DNA of 64,000 nt from Mesorhizobium sp. LMG 17147 (GTDB lineage: Bacteria > Pseudomonadota > Alphaproteobacteria > Rhizobiales > Rhizobiaceae): assembly GCF_024297145.1 (NCBI RefSeq), contig NZ_JANCTC010000005.1, positions 124,001-188,000 of the forward strand, written 5' to 3'. The position numbers and the translations under genes were made by a program. Within the stretch, counting starts at the first letter, position 1; each line of letters starts with the position of its first letter. Below the pieces are notes generated by a model that saw only the letters and a list, made by a program, of their open reading frames with translations, searched no databases and was not told where the DNA came from. Of this stretch, positions 22,106-32,076 are shown piece by piece.

Positions 22106-22639
22106 TTGCTGAACATTCTCGCCATTTCCGGCAGCCTGCGCGCCGCCTCGACCAATTCGGCCCTGGTCGCGGCCCTCACGCAAAACGCGCCGCCGGACTG
22201 TCACGTCTCCGTCTATGACGGGCTTGGTCGGCTGCCGATCTTCAACCCCGACGACGAAGGCGAGCGGACGCCGCCGCAAGCAGCGGCGCTGATCGATGCG
22301 GTCACCGCCGCTGACGGCGTCATCGTCTCCTGCCCGGAATACGCACACGGCGTGCCAGGCGGCCTGAAGAACGCGCTCGACTGGCTGGTGTCGCGCGATG
22401 CCGCCGTCGGCAAGCCAGCCATGCTGGTGCATGCCTCGCCGCGCTCGCTGTTTGCCCGCGCCGCACTGGTCGAGGTCATGCGGACAATGTCTTTTGCGCT
22501 CTATGAGGAAGCAGCGCTCGAAATCGCACTGCTCGGCAAGAGGCCGCCGGAGGTGGAGAAAATCCTGGCGGAGCCGGAAAACCGGCTGGCGATGCGCGGC
22601 GCCGTTTCGGATTTCGCCGAGTTCATCCGCGCTGGCTGA
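22106..22639 (+). CDS. NADPH-dependent FMN reductase family protein
   Basis: A 177-residue flavodoxin-like protein. The FMN phosphate-binding loop is GSLRAASTN near residue 9, and the second conserved segment is CPEYAHGVPGGLKNALDWLV around residues 75-95. The start appears to be TTG at 22106; no ATG is available upstream in frame, and the ribosome site is weak. It lies just after the PPOX-family gene and may supply reduced flavin to it. Confidence 0.87.
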   Translation: MLNILAISGSLRAASTNSALVAALTQNAPPDCHVSVYDGLGRLPIFNPDDEGERTPPQAAALIDAVTAADGVIVSCPEYAHGVPGGLKNALDWLVSRDAAVGKPAMLVHASPRSLFARAALVEVMRTMSFALYEEAALEIALLGKRPPEVEKILAEPENRLAMRGAVSDFAEFIRAG

Positions 22640-22646
22640 GCGGCGC

Positions 22647-22856
22647 TCAACCCTTGCCTCTCCGCGTCTCGACGTCGGTTTCGCCGACGAACCAGTCGCG
22701 TGCAGCGACCTCCTCGAAGACCACCCAGACATCGTTGTTGGTCAGGCCGGTGACGCCCGTTATGGCCGCTGTCACCTGGGCGGCGATCGCGGCCTTTTTG
22801 CCGGCCGGGTCATCGGCAATCACCTCCTTGACCAGGCGGATGTTCACGAATGGCAT
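22647..22856 (-). CDS. 4-oxalocrotonate tautomerase-like protein
   Basis: A 69-residue protein of the tautomerase superfamily. After the initiator Met the next residue is Pro2, the catalytic base of the family (MPFVNIRLVKEV). The remainder (KKAAIAAQVTAAITGV, NNDVWVVFEEV) fits the beta-alpha-beta fold that assembles into hexamers. An excellent ribosome site (GGGAGGG) stands upstream. It is downstream of and probably co-transcribed with the SMP-30 gene. It ends seven bases from the convergent FMN reductase gene. Substrate is unknown. Confidence 0.9.
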   Translation of the reverse strand: MPFVNIRLVKEVIADDPAGKKAAIAAQVTAAITGVTGLTNNDVWVVFEEVAARDWFVGETDVETRRGKG

Positions 22857-22888
22857 GGGTCCCTCCCTTGGATATGCCTGGCGTCCGC

Positions 22889-23806
22889 TCAGTAGGTTTT
22901 GGCGCCGTTGACCATGAGCCGGACCATGTAGAGCGAGGTCGTGCCGGCGATATAGAGGCAGTTCAGCTTGTTGCCGCCGAACACGCAATTGGCAACGACT
23001 TCCGGTACCTTGACCTTGCCGATCAGCGTCCCGTCTGGATCGTAGCAGTGGATGCCGTCGGCGGCGCTGGTCCAGATGCGGCCGTCCGCATCCAGCCTGA
23101 AGCCGTCGAACAGGCCGGCGGTGCAGTCGGCAAAGACCTTTCCGCCTGAGACCGTCTTGCCGTCCTGGCCGACATTGAACACCCGGATGTGCGCCGGGTT
23201 TTGCGCACCATGCGTGCGGCCGGTGTCGGCGACATAGAGTTGGCGCTCGTCGAGCGAGAAGGCGAGTCCGTTGGGTCTGACCATGTCGGTGATCACCGCC
23301 TCGGTCTCGCCGGTGCCGGGATCGACCCGATAGACATGGCAGGCGCCGATCTCGCTTTCGGCCTTGTCGCCCTCGTAATCGGTATCGATGCCGTAGCTCG
23401 GATCGGTGAACCAGATCGAGCCATCGGACTTGACCACCGCGTCATTGGGCGAGTTCAGCCGCTTGCCGCGCCATTTGTCGGTGATGGTGATGACCGAGCC
23501 GTCATGCTCGGTGCGGCTGACGCGGCGGCCGGAATGCTCGCAAGTAACCAGCCGGCCTTGCCGGTCGACGGTGTTGCCGTTGGAATTGCCCGACGGCTGA
23601 CGGAACACGCTGACACTGCCGTCGGTCTCGTCGTAACGCAGCATGCGATTGTTCGGGATGTCGGACCAGACCACATAACGCCCGGCTGCAAACCAGGCCG
23701 GTCCTTCCGCCCATCGGCAGCCGGTAAACAGCCTGTCGACCTGTGCATTGCCGTTGAACAGCCGCGAAAAGCGCGGATCGAGAACTTCGTAGAATTCGCT
23801 GGCCAT
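22889..23806 (-). CDS. SMP-30/gluconolactonase family hydrolase
   Basis: A 305-residue six-bladed beta-propeller of the SMP-30/Gnl/LRE family. Recognisable blades include CRWAEGPAWF (with the metal-binding Glu), VVWSDIPNNRML, NSPNDAVVKSDGSIWFTDPS and PNGLAFSLDERQLYVADT, with Asn and Asp metal ligands. It probably hydrolyses a sugar lactone. It is followed by a tautomerase gene, so the pair may act on a lactone and its enol product; this is inference. Confidence 0.92.
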   Translation of the reverse strand: MASEFYEVLDPRFSRLFNGNAQVDRLFTGCRWAEGPAWFAAGRYVVWSDIPNNRMLRYDETDGSVSVFRQPSGNSNGNTVDRQGRLVTCEHSGRRVSRTEHDGSVITITDKWRGKRLNSPNDAVVKSDGSIWFTDPSYGIDTDYEGDKAESEIGACHVYRVDPGTGETEAVITDMVRPNGLAFSLDERQLYVADTGRTHGAQNPAHIRVFNVGQDGKTVSGGKVFADCTAGLFDGFRLDADGRIWTSAADGIHCYDPDGTLIGKVKVPEVVANCVFGGNKLNCLYIAGTTSLYMVRLMVNGAKTY

Positions 23807-23930
23807 GGTTCCTCCCGGTAGCAGTCGCTTGGCGAGGCGCGATCAAGCCAGCCTGCGATCGATATGGCAAGATCGATGATGCGTCAGAAGCATTGTGGAA
23901 GCGAATGCTGGCCCGGACGGCAGGTCACAT

Positions 23931-23996
23931 CCGGTTAACCGGTTATGCGCCCAGCGCAATGGTGCATTGCAACATCTTATTTTTGCAACGCACCAT
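23931..23996. promoter_or_regulatory. Two palindromes upstream of the DUF1127 gene
   Basis: A perfect 12-bp palindrome CCGGTTAACCGG lies at 23931-23942. A second inverted repeat pairs ATGGTGCATTGCA (23959-23971) with TGCAACGCACCAT (23984-23996), 12 of 13 positions complementary, around a 12-base AT-rich loop. They lie 73-138 bases ahead of the DUF1127 start and are the obvious candidates for an operator or leader structure. Confidence 0.55.
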
Positions 23997-24068
23997 AACT
24001 ATGTCATGCTTCGTATCGATCAAGGGAGGAACAACTGGCCGCAAATGCGGCGCAAAAGGAGACTCGCT

Positions 24069-24236
24069 ATGATCATCGACAGCCTCATGAGCCGCGCTCG
24101 CGCCAGCATCGCCAAGCGCCGGCATTACAACCGCCTCGTCGCCGAAATCGACAGCTTCACCAGCCGCGACCTCGCCGACATGCGCGCCGACCGCTCAGAA
24201 ATGCTCTACCAGGTCCACAAGCAGATCTACGGCTGA
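24069..24236 (+). CDS. DUF1127 small protein
   Basis: A 55-residue protein with an Arg-rich N-terminal half and the DUF1127 core, here FTSRDLADMRADRSEM. An AAAGGAG ribosome site is just upstream. Proteins of this family in alphaproteobacteria are short, basic and often induced by stress or controlled by LysR regulators and AbcR small RNAs; in Agrobacterium some are linked to phosphate and RNA turnover. The specific role of this one is unknown. It is convergent with ccmG. Confidence 0.88.
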   Translation: MIIDSLMSRARASIAKRRHYNRLVAEIDSFTSRDLADMRADRSEMLYQVHKQIYG

Positions 24237-24269
24237 GTCTTCGGTCGACCTATCACAAACGGCGGGCAA

Positions 24270-24845
24270 TCAGCCCGGCACGGCCAGCGCCTTCTCGATC
24301 TCCGGCAGCAGCAGCGTCTGCGCCGAGTCCGGCGTCAGCGGCCCGACATGCTTGTAGGCGATCTTGCCATCCTTGCCGATGACGAAGGTCTCCGGCACGC
24401 CGTAGACACCCCAGTCGATCGCCGTGCGGCCGGCCTGGTCGACGCCGATCGCCTGGAACGGATTGCCGAGATCGCCAAGGAACCGACGGGCGTTTTCCGG
24501 CTGGTCCTTGTAGTTCAACGCTGCCATGACGAAGCGTCTGTCCTGCGACAGCGCCAGCAGCACCGGGTGCTCTTCGCGGCACGGCGCGCACCACGACGCG
24601 AAGACGTTGACCAGCGTCACCTTGCCGGCGAACTGTTTTGAATCGAGGCCCGGCAAATTGGTGCCCTCGAGCGCCGGCAGGTTGGTCTGCGGCGCCGGCA
24701 GGCCGATCAGCGCCGACGGCACTTCCGACACGTCGCGCCCGGACAAGAGCTGCGCCAGGAACAATCCCGCCAGCCCGAGAAAGACCAGCAGCGGCAGCAG
24801 CACGATCAGGCGGCGGCGCGCCGGTGTTTCCGTTTCCGTGCTCAT
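24270..24845 (-). CDS. ccmG: Cytochrome c biogenesis thioredoxin CcmG/DsbE
   Basis: A 191-residue periplasmic thioredoxin. An N-terminal membrane anchor covers residues ~12-33 and the active-site WCAPC has C86 and C89. A GVYGVPETFVI cis-Pro loop follows. It reduces apocytochrome c cysteines before haem attachment. The ATG overlaps the ccmD stop (ATGA), so the two are translationally coupled. It is the last gene of the local ccm cluster. Confidence 0.95.
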   Translation of the reverse strand: MSTETETPARRRLIVLLPLLVFLGLAGLFLAQLLSGRDVSEVPSALIGLPAPQTNLPALEGTNLPGLDSKQFAGKVTLVNVFASWCAPCREEHPVLLALSQDRRFVMAALNYKDQPENARRFLGDLGNPFQAIGVDQAGRTAIDWGVYGVPETFVIGKDGKIAYKHVGPLTPDSAQTLLLPEIEKALAVPG

Positions 24846-25009
24846 GACTTGACTGCCCTATCGGAGCGCCGGCGCACGCCGGATGCTTCCAGCTCGGCGA
24901 GTTCTCGCTTGCGGCCGCGCTGGTCCAGCAGGATCCAGCCGATCAGCCCGCCCAGCACCACGGCCGTGATCGCATAGGCGGCGGCGACATAAAGCGCGTG
25001 TACGCTCAT
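24842..25009 (-). CDS. ccmD: Haem exporter protein CcmD
   Basis: A 55-residue protein with one transmembrane segment (VAAAYAITAVVLGGLIGWIL) and a charged cytoplasmic tail, as expected for CcmD. CcmD binds CcmC to release haem-loaded CcmE. Here its normal partner gene ccmC is missing from the slot directly upstream. Its ATG overlaps, as ATGA, the stop of an 18-codon open frame (25006-25062). Confidence 0.9.
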   Translation of the reverse strand: MSVHALYVAAAYAITAVVLGGLIGWILLDQRGRKRELAELEASGVRRRSDRAVKS

Positions 25010-25062
25010 GCTTTTCGCTCCGCGGCGCTTTCCAAACCGTCCGTCTCGCCTTGTTCCGACAT
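25006..25062 (-). other. 18-codon open frame in the slot normally held by ccmC
   Basis: Encodes MSEQGETDGLESAAERKA and a TGA stop that overlaps the ccmD ATG in the coupled ATGA arrangement. The frame stays open upstream through 25191, over the ccmB-ccmD gap and part of ccmB in another frame. The coupling to ccmD is what one would expect of the end of ccmC. It may be the 3' remnant of a deleted ccmC, a very short peptide gene, or chance. Confidence 0.4.
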
Positions 25063-25135
25063 GTCTTCTCTTAACGCCGCGCCATCGGCTCCGCAATTGT
25101 TCGCCGCGCCGCAGGGATGAGCTGAAGCCAACACA

Positions 25136-25801
25136 TCAATCCGTTCCGTGCCGCAGCGCCAGCGCCGCCGCCACCGGCCCGAGCACGGCAAGGAACAGGG
25201 TCAGCGCGGCAAGAATGAGGAAGGGCTGCAGGAACGGATCGGGGTCCGCTACCGCGCCATAGCTTGCCGATACGCCGAAGATCAGCACGGGAATGGTCAG
25301 CGGCAGCACCAGCACCGAGATCAGCAGCCCGCCGCGCGGCAACGCTACCGCCACCGCAGCACCGGCGGCACCGATGAAAGTAATCGCCGGCGTGCCGACC
25401 AGCAGCGTCAGCGCCGTGGCGCCGATGCCGGCCGGCTCCATGTTCATGAACAGGCCGAGCAGGGGAGCGGCGACCACCAGCGGCAGCACGCTTCCCGCCC
25501 AATGCGCAAGGCATTTCGTCAGCACGGTCAAGGCCAGCATTTGCCGGTCGTTGCCAAGCACCAGAAGATCGAGAGAGCCGTCTTCCCGATCAGCCTGGAA
25601 CAGCCGGTCGAGGCCGAGCAGGCAGGCAAGCAAGGCGGCAATCCACAGGATCGCCGGGCCGATGCGGGCCAGCAGCCTCAGGTCGGGACCGACGCCGAAG
25701 GGGATGGTCGCGATGACGGCGAGAAAGAAAATCACTCCAGTCAGCGCCCCGCCGCCGGCGCGGATGCTCAGGCGGATGTCGCGCAGGAAGAGGGCTAGCA
25801 T
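25136..25801 (-). CDS. ccmB: Haem ABC exporter permease CcmB
   Basis: A 221-residue six-span permease beginning MLALFLRDIRLSIRAGGG, typical of rhizobial CcmB. The ATG at 25801 fits; an upstream extension of the frame to 25849 is derived from the inverted repeat and is unlikely to be translated. With CcmA it forms the CcmAB transporter, whose ATP hydrolysis releases holo-CcmE from CcmCD. Only 73 bases separate its stop from the 18-codon frame, leaving no room for ccmC. Confidence 0.93.
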   Translation of the reverse strand: MLALFLRDIRLSIRAGGGALTGVIFFLAVIATIPFGVGPDLRLLARIGPAILWIAALLACLLGLDRLFQADREDGSLDLLVLGNDRQMLALTVLTKCLAHWAGSVLPLVVAAPLLGLFMNMEPAGIGATALTLLVGTPAITFIGAAGAAVAVALPRGGLLISVLVLPLTIPVLIFGVSASYGAVADPDPFLQPFLILAALTLFLAVLGPVAAALALRHGTD

Positions 25802-25826
25802 GATGTGAGATGCTTTCGCCCAGGCA

Positions 25827-25970
25827 CCCCCCTCTGTCCTGCCGGACATCTCCCCCGCAAGGGGGGAGATTGGTAATCACAACCGCTCTGGACCGCTGAA
25901 AGATGGGCGCAGCGACGAAGCTGCCGATCTCCCCCCTTGCGGGGGAGATGTCCGGCAGGACAGAGGGGGG
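25827..25970. repeat. Perfect 44-bp inverted repeat between ccmA and ccmB
   Basis: The left arm 25827-25870 and right arm 25927-25970 are exact reverse complements over 44 bases, around a 56-base spacer. Each arm contains its own small hairpin (ATCTCCCCC and GGGGGAGAT). This is the form of a RIME-like palindromic element. Perfect arms suggest a young insertion or ongoing gene conversion. In the mRNA it would make a very stable structure between ccmA and ccmB. Confidence 0.95.
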
Positions 25971-25988
25971 TGGGAAGGAACGCCGACA

Positions 25989-26597
25989 TCACCCACTTTC
26001 CCCCATCCTCAATGCCTTCGCCCTATCGATCCCTAACGGCAGATGCGTCGCCGCGACGATGATGCCTCCCTCTTCCAGATGCTGCGTCATCAGCCCGCCG
26101 AATCTCTCCTCCGAAGCCTTGTCCAGTCCTGCGGTCGGCTCATCAAGCAGCCACAATGGCCGATAGCTGACCAGCAGTTTTGCGATCGCCGCGCGCCGCC
26201 GCTGCCCGGTCGAGAGATAGCCGAACGGCAGATGGCCGATGCCGCCCAGGCCGACGGTTTCCAGCGCGTCTTCAACACCCGCAGAACCCGCGCCGGAAAA
26301 ATCGCGCCAAAAGCACAGATTCTCCTTAACGCTCAGCGCCGTCTTCATCGCGTTGAGGTGGCCGAGATAGTGACAGGCCGAGGCGGCCGACGGAAAGTCT
26401 TCGCCACCACCTTCGAACCGCACACGGCCTGCCGCCACCGGCAACAGACCGGCGATGATCCTGAGCAGCGTCGATTTGCCGGCGCCGTTCGCCCCGGTGA
26501 CGACCAGCGCCTGGCCATCCCCCAGCGCGAATTCGATGGCGGAAAATACCGACTCGCCGCCGCGTTCGCCGCCCAGATTTTCGGCGATCAGCCGCAT
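25989..26597 (-). CDS. ccmA: Haem ABC exporter ATP-binding protein CcmA
   Basis: A 202-residue ABC ATPase. Walker A is GANGAGKST at residues 35-43, the signature is LSTGQRRRAAIAK, and Walker B is LWLLDEPTAGLD. I chose the ATG at 26597 because it has GAAGGGGAACGG just upstream; an ATG at 26648 extends the frame but lacks a ribosome site. It partners CcmB. It is divergent from acnA across a 283-base gap that holds an Irr-box-like sequence. Confidence 0.93.
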   Translation of the reverse strand: MRLIAENLGGERGGESVFSAIEFALGDGQALVVTGANGAGKSTLLRIIAGLLPVAAGRVRFEGGGEDFPSAASACHYLGHLNAMKTALSVKENLCFWRDFSGAGSAGVEDALETVGLGGIGHLPFGYLSTGQRRRAAIAKLLVSYRPLWLLDEPTAGLDKASEERFGGLMTQHLEEGGIIVAATHLPLGIDRAKALRMGESG

Positions 26598-26664
26598 CCG
26601 TTCCCCTTCGCCGAAAAGTACAAATGCGGCTTCGGTGCGCCGCAGCAAAAATGGCGATTCCGTG

Positions 26665-26681
26665 TCTAGAACTATTCCAGA
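26665..26681. promoter_or_regulatory. Candidate Irr iron-control element (ICE) in the ccmA-acnA gap
   Basis: TCTAGAACTATTCCAGA is a near-perfect 17-bp palindrome (6 of 7 arm positions). It matches 11 of 14 defined positions of the rhizobial ICE pattern TTTAGAA-N3-TTCTAAA. A CTATAT hexamer at 26689-26694 could be the -10 box of acnA, in which case the palindrome covers the -35 region. I recall Irr repression of acnA under low iron in Bradyrhizobium. Assignment here is inference. Confidence 0.5.
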
Positions 26682-26880
26682 AAATTCTCTATATCCGCAT
26701 CATCCGTGCCAGCGGTCGGCGCGGGAACCGAATTTGCGCCGAACCAGCGCGCGTGCCGCCTTGAACGGCCCGGACGCTTGGGAACGGACAGCGGAAATGG
26801 CCGTACCCGCACCTTTGCGCGTGATTTGCATGCCCACTGGCGTCCGTTCCCTCCCGGCAACCGACAGTTAGGGATCGCAC

Positions 26881-29571
<2,691 letters not shown>

Positions 29572-29577
29572 AGAGAG

Positions 29578-29632
29578 GAGTAGGGCAGTCAGGGAGTAGG
29601 GAACGCTTCCCCTATTCCCCTATTCCCGGCTT
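29578..29632. repeat. Inverted GGAGTAGGG / CCCTATTCCC array after acnA
   Basis: The left part reads GGAGTAGGG and GGGAGTAGGGA; the right part reads TCCCCTATTCCCCTATTCCC. The arms are complementary and resemble the heptamer array at 8781-8878. It lies between the convergent acnA and ceramidase-like genes and may act as a terminator-like stem. Confidence 0.7.
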
Positions 29633-30328
29633 TCCAAACCGTGCTGTCGCCGCCAGCAGCACACCGAGCATCAGCCCGTTGAGGATGTGCCACAGGAAGT
29701 GCGTGCCGAGCGGGAAGCTGCCGCAGACCAGCGGATCGATCATCCGGCAGATGACCGACACGACGAAGATCGCCGAGCCCGCCAGATTGTACCAGCCGGC
29801 ACGGTTGCCGCTCGCCGCCACCAAGGCGCCGAAGAAGGCGAGCGCCAGGAAGGGCGGCAGATAGCCGGTCGTGCCGTTCGACGCCTCGCGCAGCCAGTCC
29901 GGCACGGCAAAGGTCACCAGCCCGGCGACGGCATAGAAGGCGACGAAGATGGTGATCGCCTTGCCCCATTTCATGCCGAGAAAACGCCGCAGGTTGAACA
30001 GCGTGTAGGCCAGCGTGAACCCGGCGATCGGCAGCACGTCGGCCCAGACCGTGCCACGGTTGGCAAAGGTGTGGAACAGCGACGAGCCGACGCCAATCGC
30101 CACCACCCACCAGGCCAGCACTTCGGCGAAGATGCCGGTGCCGCGCCTGCGCACCTGCCAGACACCCCACAGCCCGGCGGCAAAAAAAGCCAGATTGCTC
30201 AGCGCATTGAGCGGTTCGGCCCACAGTTCCGGCCCGGTCCGCTCGCAGTACAGGTCGACCGGCGCCAGGAGAGATTGCCACATGCTGATTGCCGCCCGAA
30301 TCGCTTCCATGGTGTAGTGCAAGTCCAC
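29612..30328 (-). CDS. Ceramidase-family integral membrane hydrolase
   Basis: A 238-residue protein with about seven transmembrane segments. It carries the motifs of the alkaline ceramidase/CREST superfamily: DLYCERTGPELWAEPLNA near the start, SSLFHTFA, WADVLPI and GTHFLWHILNGLML near the end, giving the conserved Ser, His and Asp residues of the zinc amidase site. The start could be GTG 30328 (AGGG upstream) or ATG 30310. It may act on sphingolipid- or ornithine-lipid-like amides; the substrate is not known in rhizobia. Confidence 0.85.
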   Translation of the reverse strand: MDLHYTMEAIRAAISMWQSLLAPVDLYCERTGPELWAEPLNALSNLAFFAAGLWGVWQVRRRGTGIFAEVLAWWVVAIGVGSSLFHTFANRGTVWADVLPIAGFTLAYTLFNLRRFLGMKWGKAITIFVAFYAVAGLVTFAVPDWLREASNGTTGYLPPFLALAFFGALVAASGNRAGWYNLAGSAIFVVSVICRMIDPLVCGSFPLGTHFLWHILNGLMLGVLLAATARFGKPGIGE

Positions 30329-30458
30329 CTATTGCGCCCTTGCCGGCGGTTGCAACGGCAAAATTTCACCGCAACGTGACTTCCCGTTGACTGCCGCTTC
30401 TGCCACATATTTCGACAACCAGAACAAAGCCGGCGTCACCGGCGGGATCGGAACGGCC

Positions 30459-31208
30459 ATGCCATCTCGAAGACCATTGCGGCTTGCGGCCCTTGCGCTG
30501 GCCCTCTCGGCGTTTGCCGGCGGGGCCCTTGCCGAGCCAACCGACAAACCATTAGGCGTCGTCGAGCTCTTCACCAGCCAGGGATGCAACTCCTGTCCGC
30601 CGGCCGACGAATTCTTCGCCGAGCTCGCCGCCAAGGAGAACATCGTCGCGCTCGCCTATCACGTCGATTATTGGGATTACCTCGGCTGGCAGGACACGCT
30701 GAGCCGCAAGGAAAATACCGAGCGGCAATACGAGTATATGCGCGCGTTCGGCAGCCGTTCCGTCTACACCCCGCAAGCCGTCATAAACGGCCGCAGCCAT
30801 GTCAACGGCGCCAGCCGCAAGGAAGTCGACGGCGCGCTGGCCCGCATGGAGAGGGTCGGCGAAGGCATGCGCGTCGGCATCAAAGTCAGCCGGACCAGCG
30901 ATCGCGTCATGATCGATGCCGGCGACGCCGTGACCGGCCCCGCCGACGCGCATGTCGTCATCGTCTATTTCAACCCGCCGCAGACGATAAAGATCGGCAA
31001 GGGCGAAAACAGCGGCCGCAGCATGACCTACTGGAACGCCGTCTCCAGCATCCAGACCGCCGGCATGTGGCACGGCAAGGCGCAGCGCTACGAACTGCCG
31101 ATGAGCGAGATCGCCAAGAAGGGCGGCTGTGCCGTGCTGCTGCAGTCAGTTGGCAAGGACGGCATGCCCGGTCCGATCCTGGGTGCAGCCTTTATCCGCA
31201 AGCCTTAA
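30459..31208 (+). CDS. DUF1223 thioredoxin-fold secreted protein
   Basis: A 249-residue protein from ATG 30459. A signal peptide (LAALALALSAFAGGALA) is followed by the DUF1223 domain. Near its start is VELFTSQGCNSCPPAD with a CxxC pair in a thioredoxin-like position, and then YHVDYWDYLGWQDT, which is characteristic of this family. It is likely periplasmic. Function is unknown; the CxxC suggests redox activity. An upstream ATG-like start at 30387 would add residues before the signal peptide and is less likely. Confidence 0.88.
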   Translation: MPSRRPLRLAALALALSAFAGGALAEPTDKPLGVVELFTSQGCNSCPPADEFFAELAAKENIVALAYHVDYWDYLGWQDTLSRKENTERQYEYMRAFGSRSVYTPQAVINGRSHVNGASRKEVDGALARMERVGEGMRVGIKVSRTSDRVMIDAGDAVTGPADAHVVIVYFNPPQTIKIGKGENSGRSMTYWNAVSSIQTAGMWHGKAQRYELPMSEIAKKGGCAVLLQSVGKDGMPGPILGAAFIRKP

Positions 31209-31685
31209 ATAGAGCGCTCCCCCTTCTTCCCTGTGGGAGAAAGGATAACCGCGCTCAAGCCTCCGACGACAGCCTATCTGGAGGGATCGCACCGCCGCGG
31301 CTCCGGCCAATAAAAAACCGGCGTCAGCTTGCTTCTGACGCCGGTCATTTAGGTTTTGGGATCGTCGCACCCGATCTTTCCAAGGAAAAACCGAGGTTGG
31401 TTCGATCCGACGCAGACCCGTGGGCGGGGGGCTTGGGGTTTACGAGCCGGTGCCGGACCGAACCGTCTCAGGCAACACCGGTAAATTCGTCGGACATTGG
31501 GGCATGAGCACGGATAAAAAAAGGCAGGATTGTGGCGAAGCATCACCAATTCCAACAGGCGTTTCGCAAACGTGACTGGACGCTGGAGAAACCGCACGGC
31601 GCTGCCCTTGCCCGGCCGGGCCTTGCAATTCGGCAACGAAAGCGCCAACTTTGGTCGGCGTACGATTCATTGCGAGGATCCAGGC
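31209..31685. other. Gene-free gap between DUF1223 and DUF2794 genes
   Basis: This 477-base gap holds a partial RIME-type stem (31216-31245, CCCCCTTCTTCCC with GGGAGAAAGG) and the terminator at 31317-31345. I see no open frame with coding character in the rest. Confidence 0.7.
31317..31345. terminator. Stem-loop terminator candidate
   Basis: ACCGGCGTCAG pairs perfectly with CTGACGCCGGT around a short loop. An A-run precedes it and only a weak T-rich stretch (CATTTAGGTTTT) follows, so it may act in either direction. Confidence 0.7.
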
Positions 31686-32072
31686 ATGACTGATCGCAGC
31701 AGCGGGATGGAGGATGGGGACGCATCCGCAATACTGATCCCGCTGCATGAGGCAAGACGCGAACGCCTCGACCAGCCGGTGCAGTTCGACCGGCGCGAAC
31801 TGGACCAGATCCTCAGGCTCTACGGCCGTATGGTTGCCGCCAATGAGTGGCGCGACTATGCCATCGACCATCTCGCCGACCGCGCCGTTTTTTCTGTCTT
31901 CCGCCGCACCAGCGAAGTGCCGCTTTTCCAGATCGTCAAGGATCCGAAGCTGGCGCGCCGGCAAGGCGCGTTCGCCGTCATCGCCGCCGGCGGGCGCATC
32001 CTCAAGCGCGGCCAGGAGCTCGGCCGGGTGCTTGGCGTGTTCGACCGAACGCTGAAGCTGGTCGAAGCGTAA
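31686..32072 (+). CDS. DUF2794 family protein
   Basis: A 128-residue cytosolic protein. The middle matches DUF2794, a family found mainly in alphaproteobacteria: FDRRELDQILRLYGRMVAAN, then EWRDYAIDHLADRAVFSVFR. A GAGGA ribosome site lies ahead of the ATG at 31686. Function is unknown. It ends four bases before the convergent GNAT gene. Confidence 0.85.
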   Translation: MTDRSSGMEDGDASAILIPLHEARRERLDQPVQFDRRELDQILRLYGRMVAANEWRDYAIDHLADRAVFSVFRRTSEVPLFQIVKDPKLARRQGAFAVIAAGGRILKRGQELGRVLGVFDRTLKLVEA

Positions 32073-32076
32073 CCTC

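Noticed and set aside
25802..25849. A longer CcmB N-terminus starting at 25849.
   Set aside because: The extra 16 residues come from the inverted repeat, and ATG 25801 gives the usual CcmB start and length.
25827..25970. The perfect inverted repeat as the ends of an insertion sequence.
   Set aside because: Only 56 bases lie between the arms, with no transposase; it is a palindromic element, not an IS.
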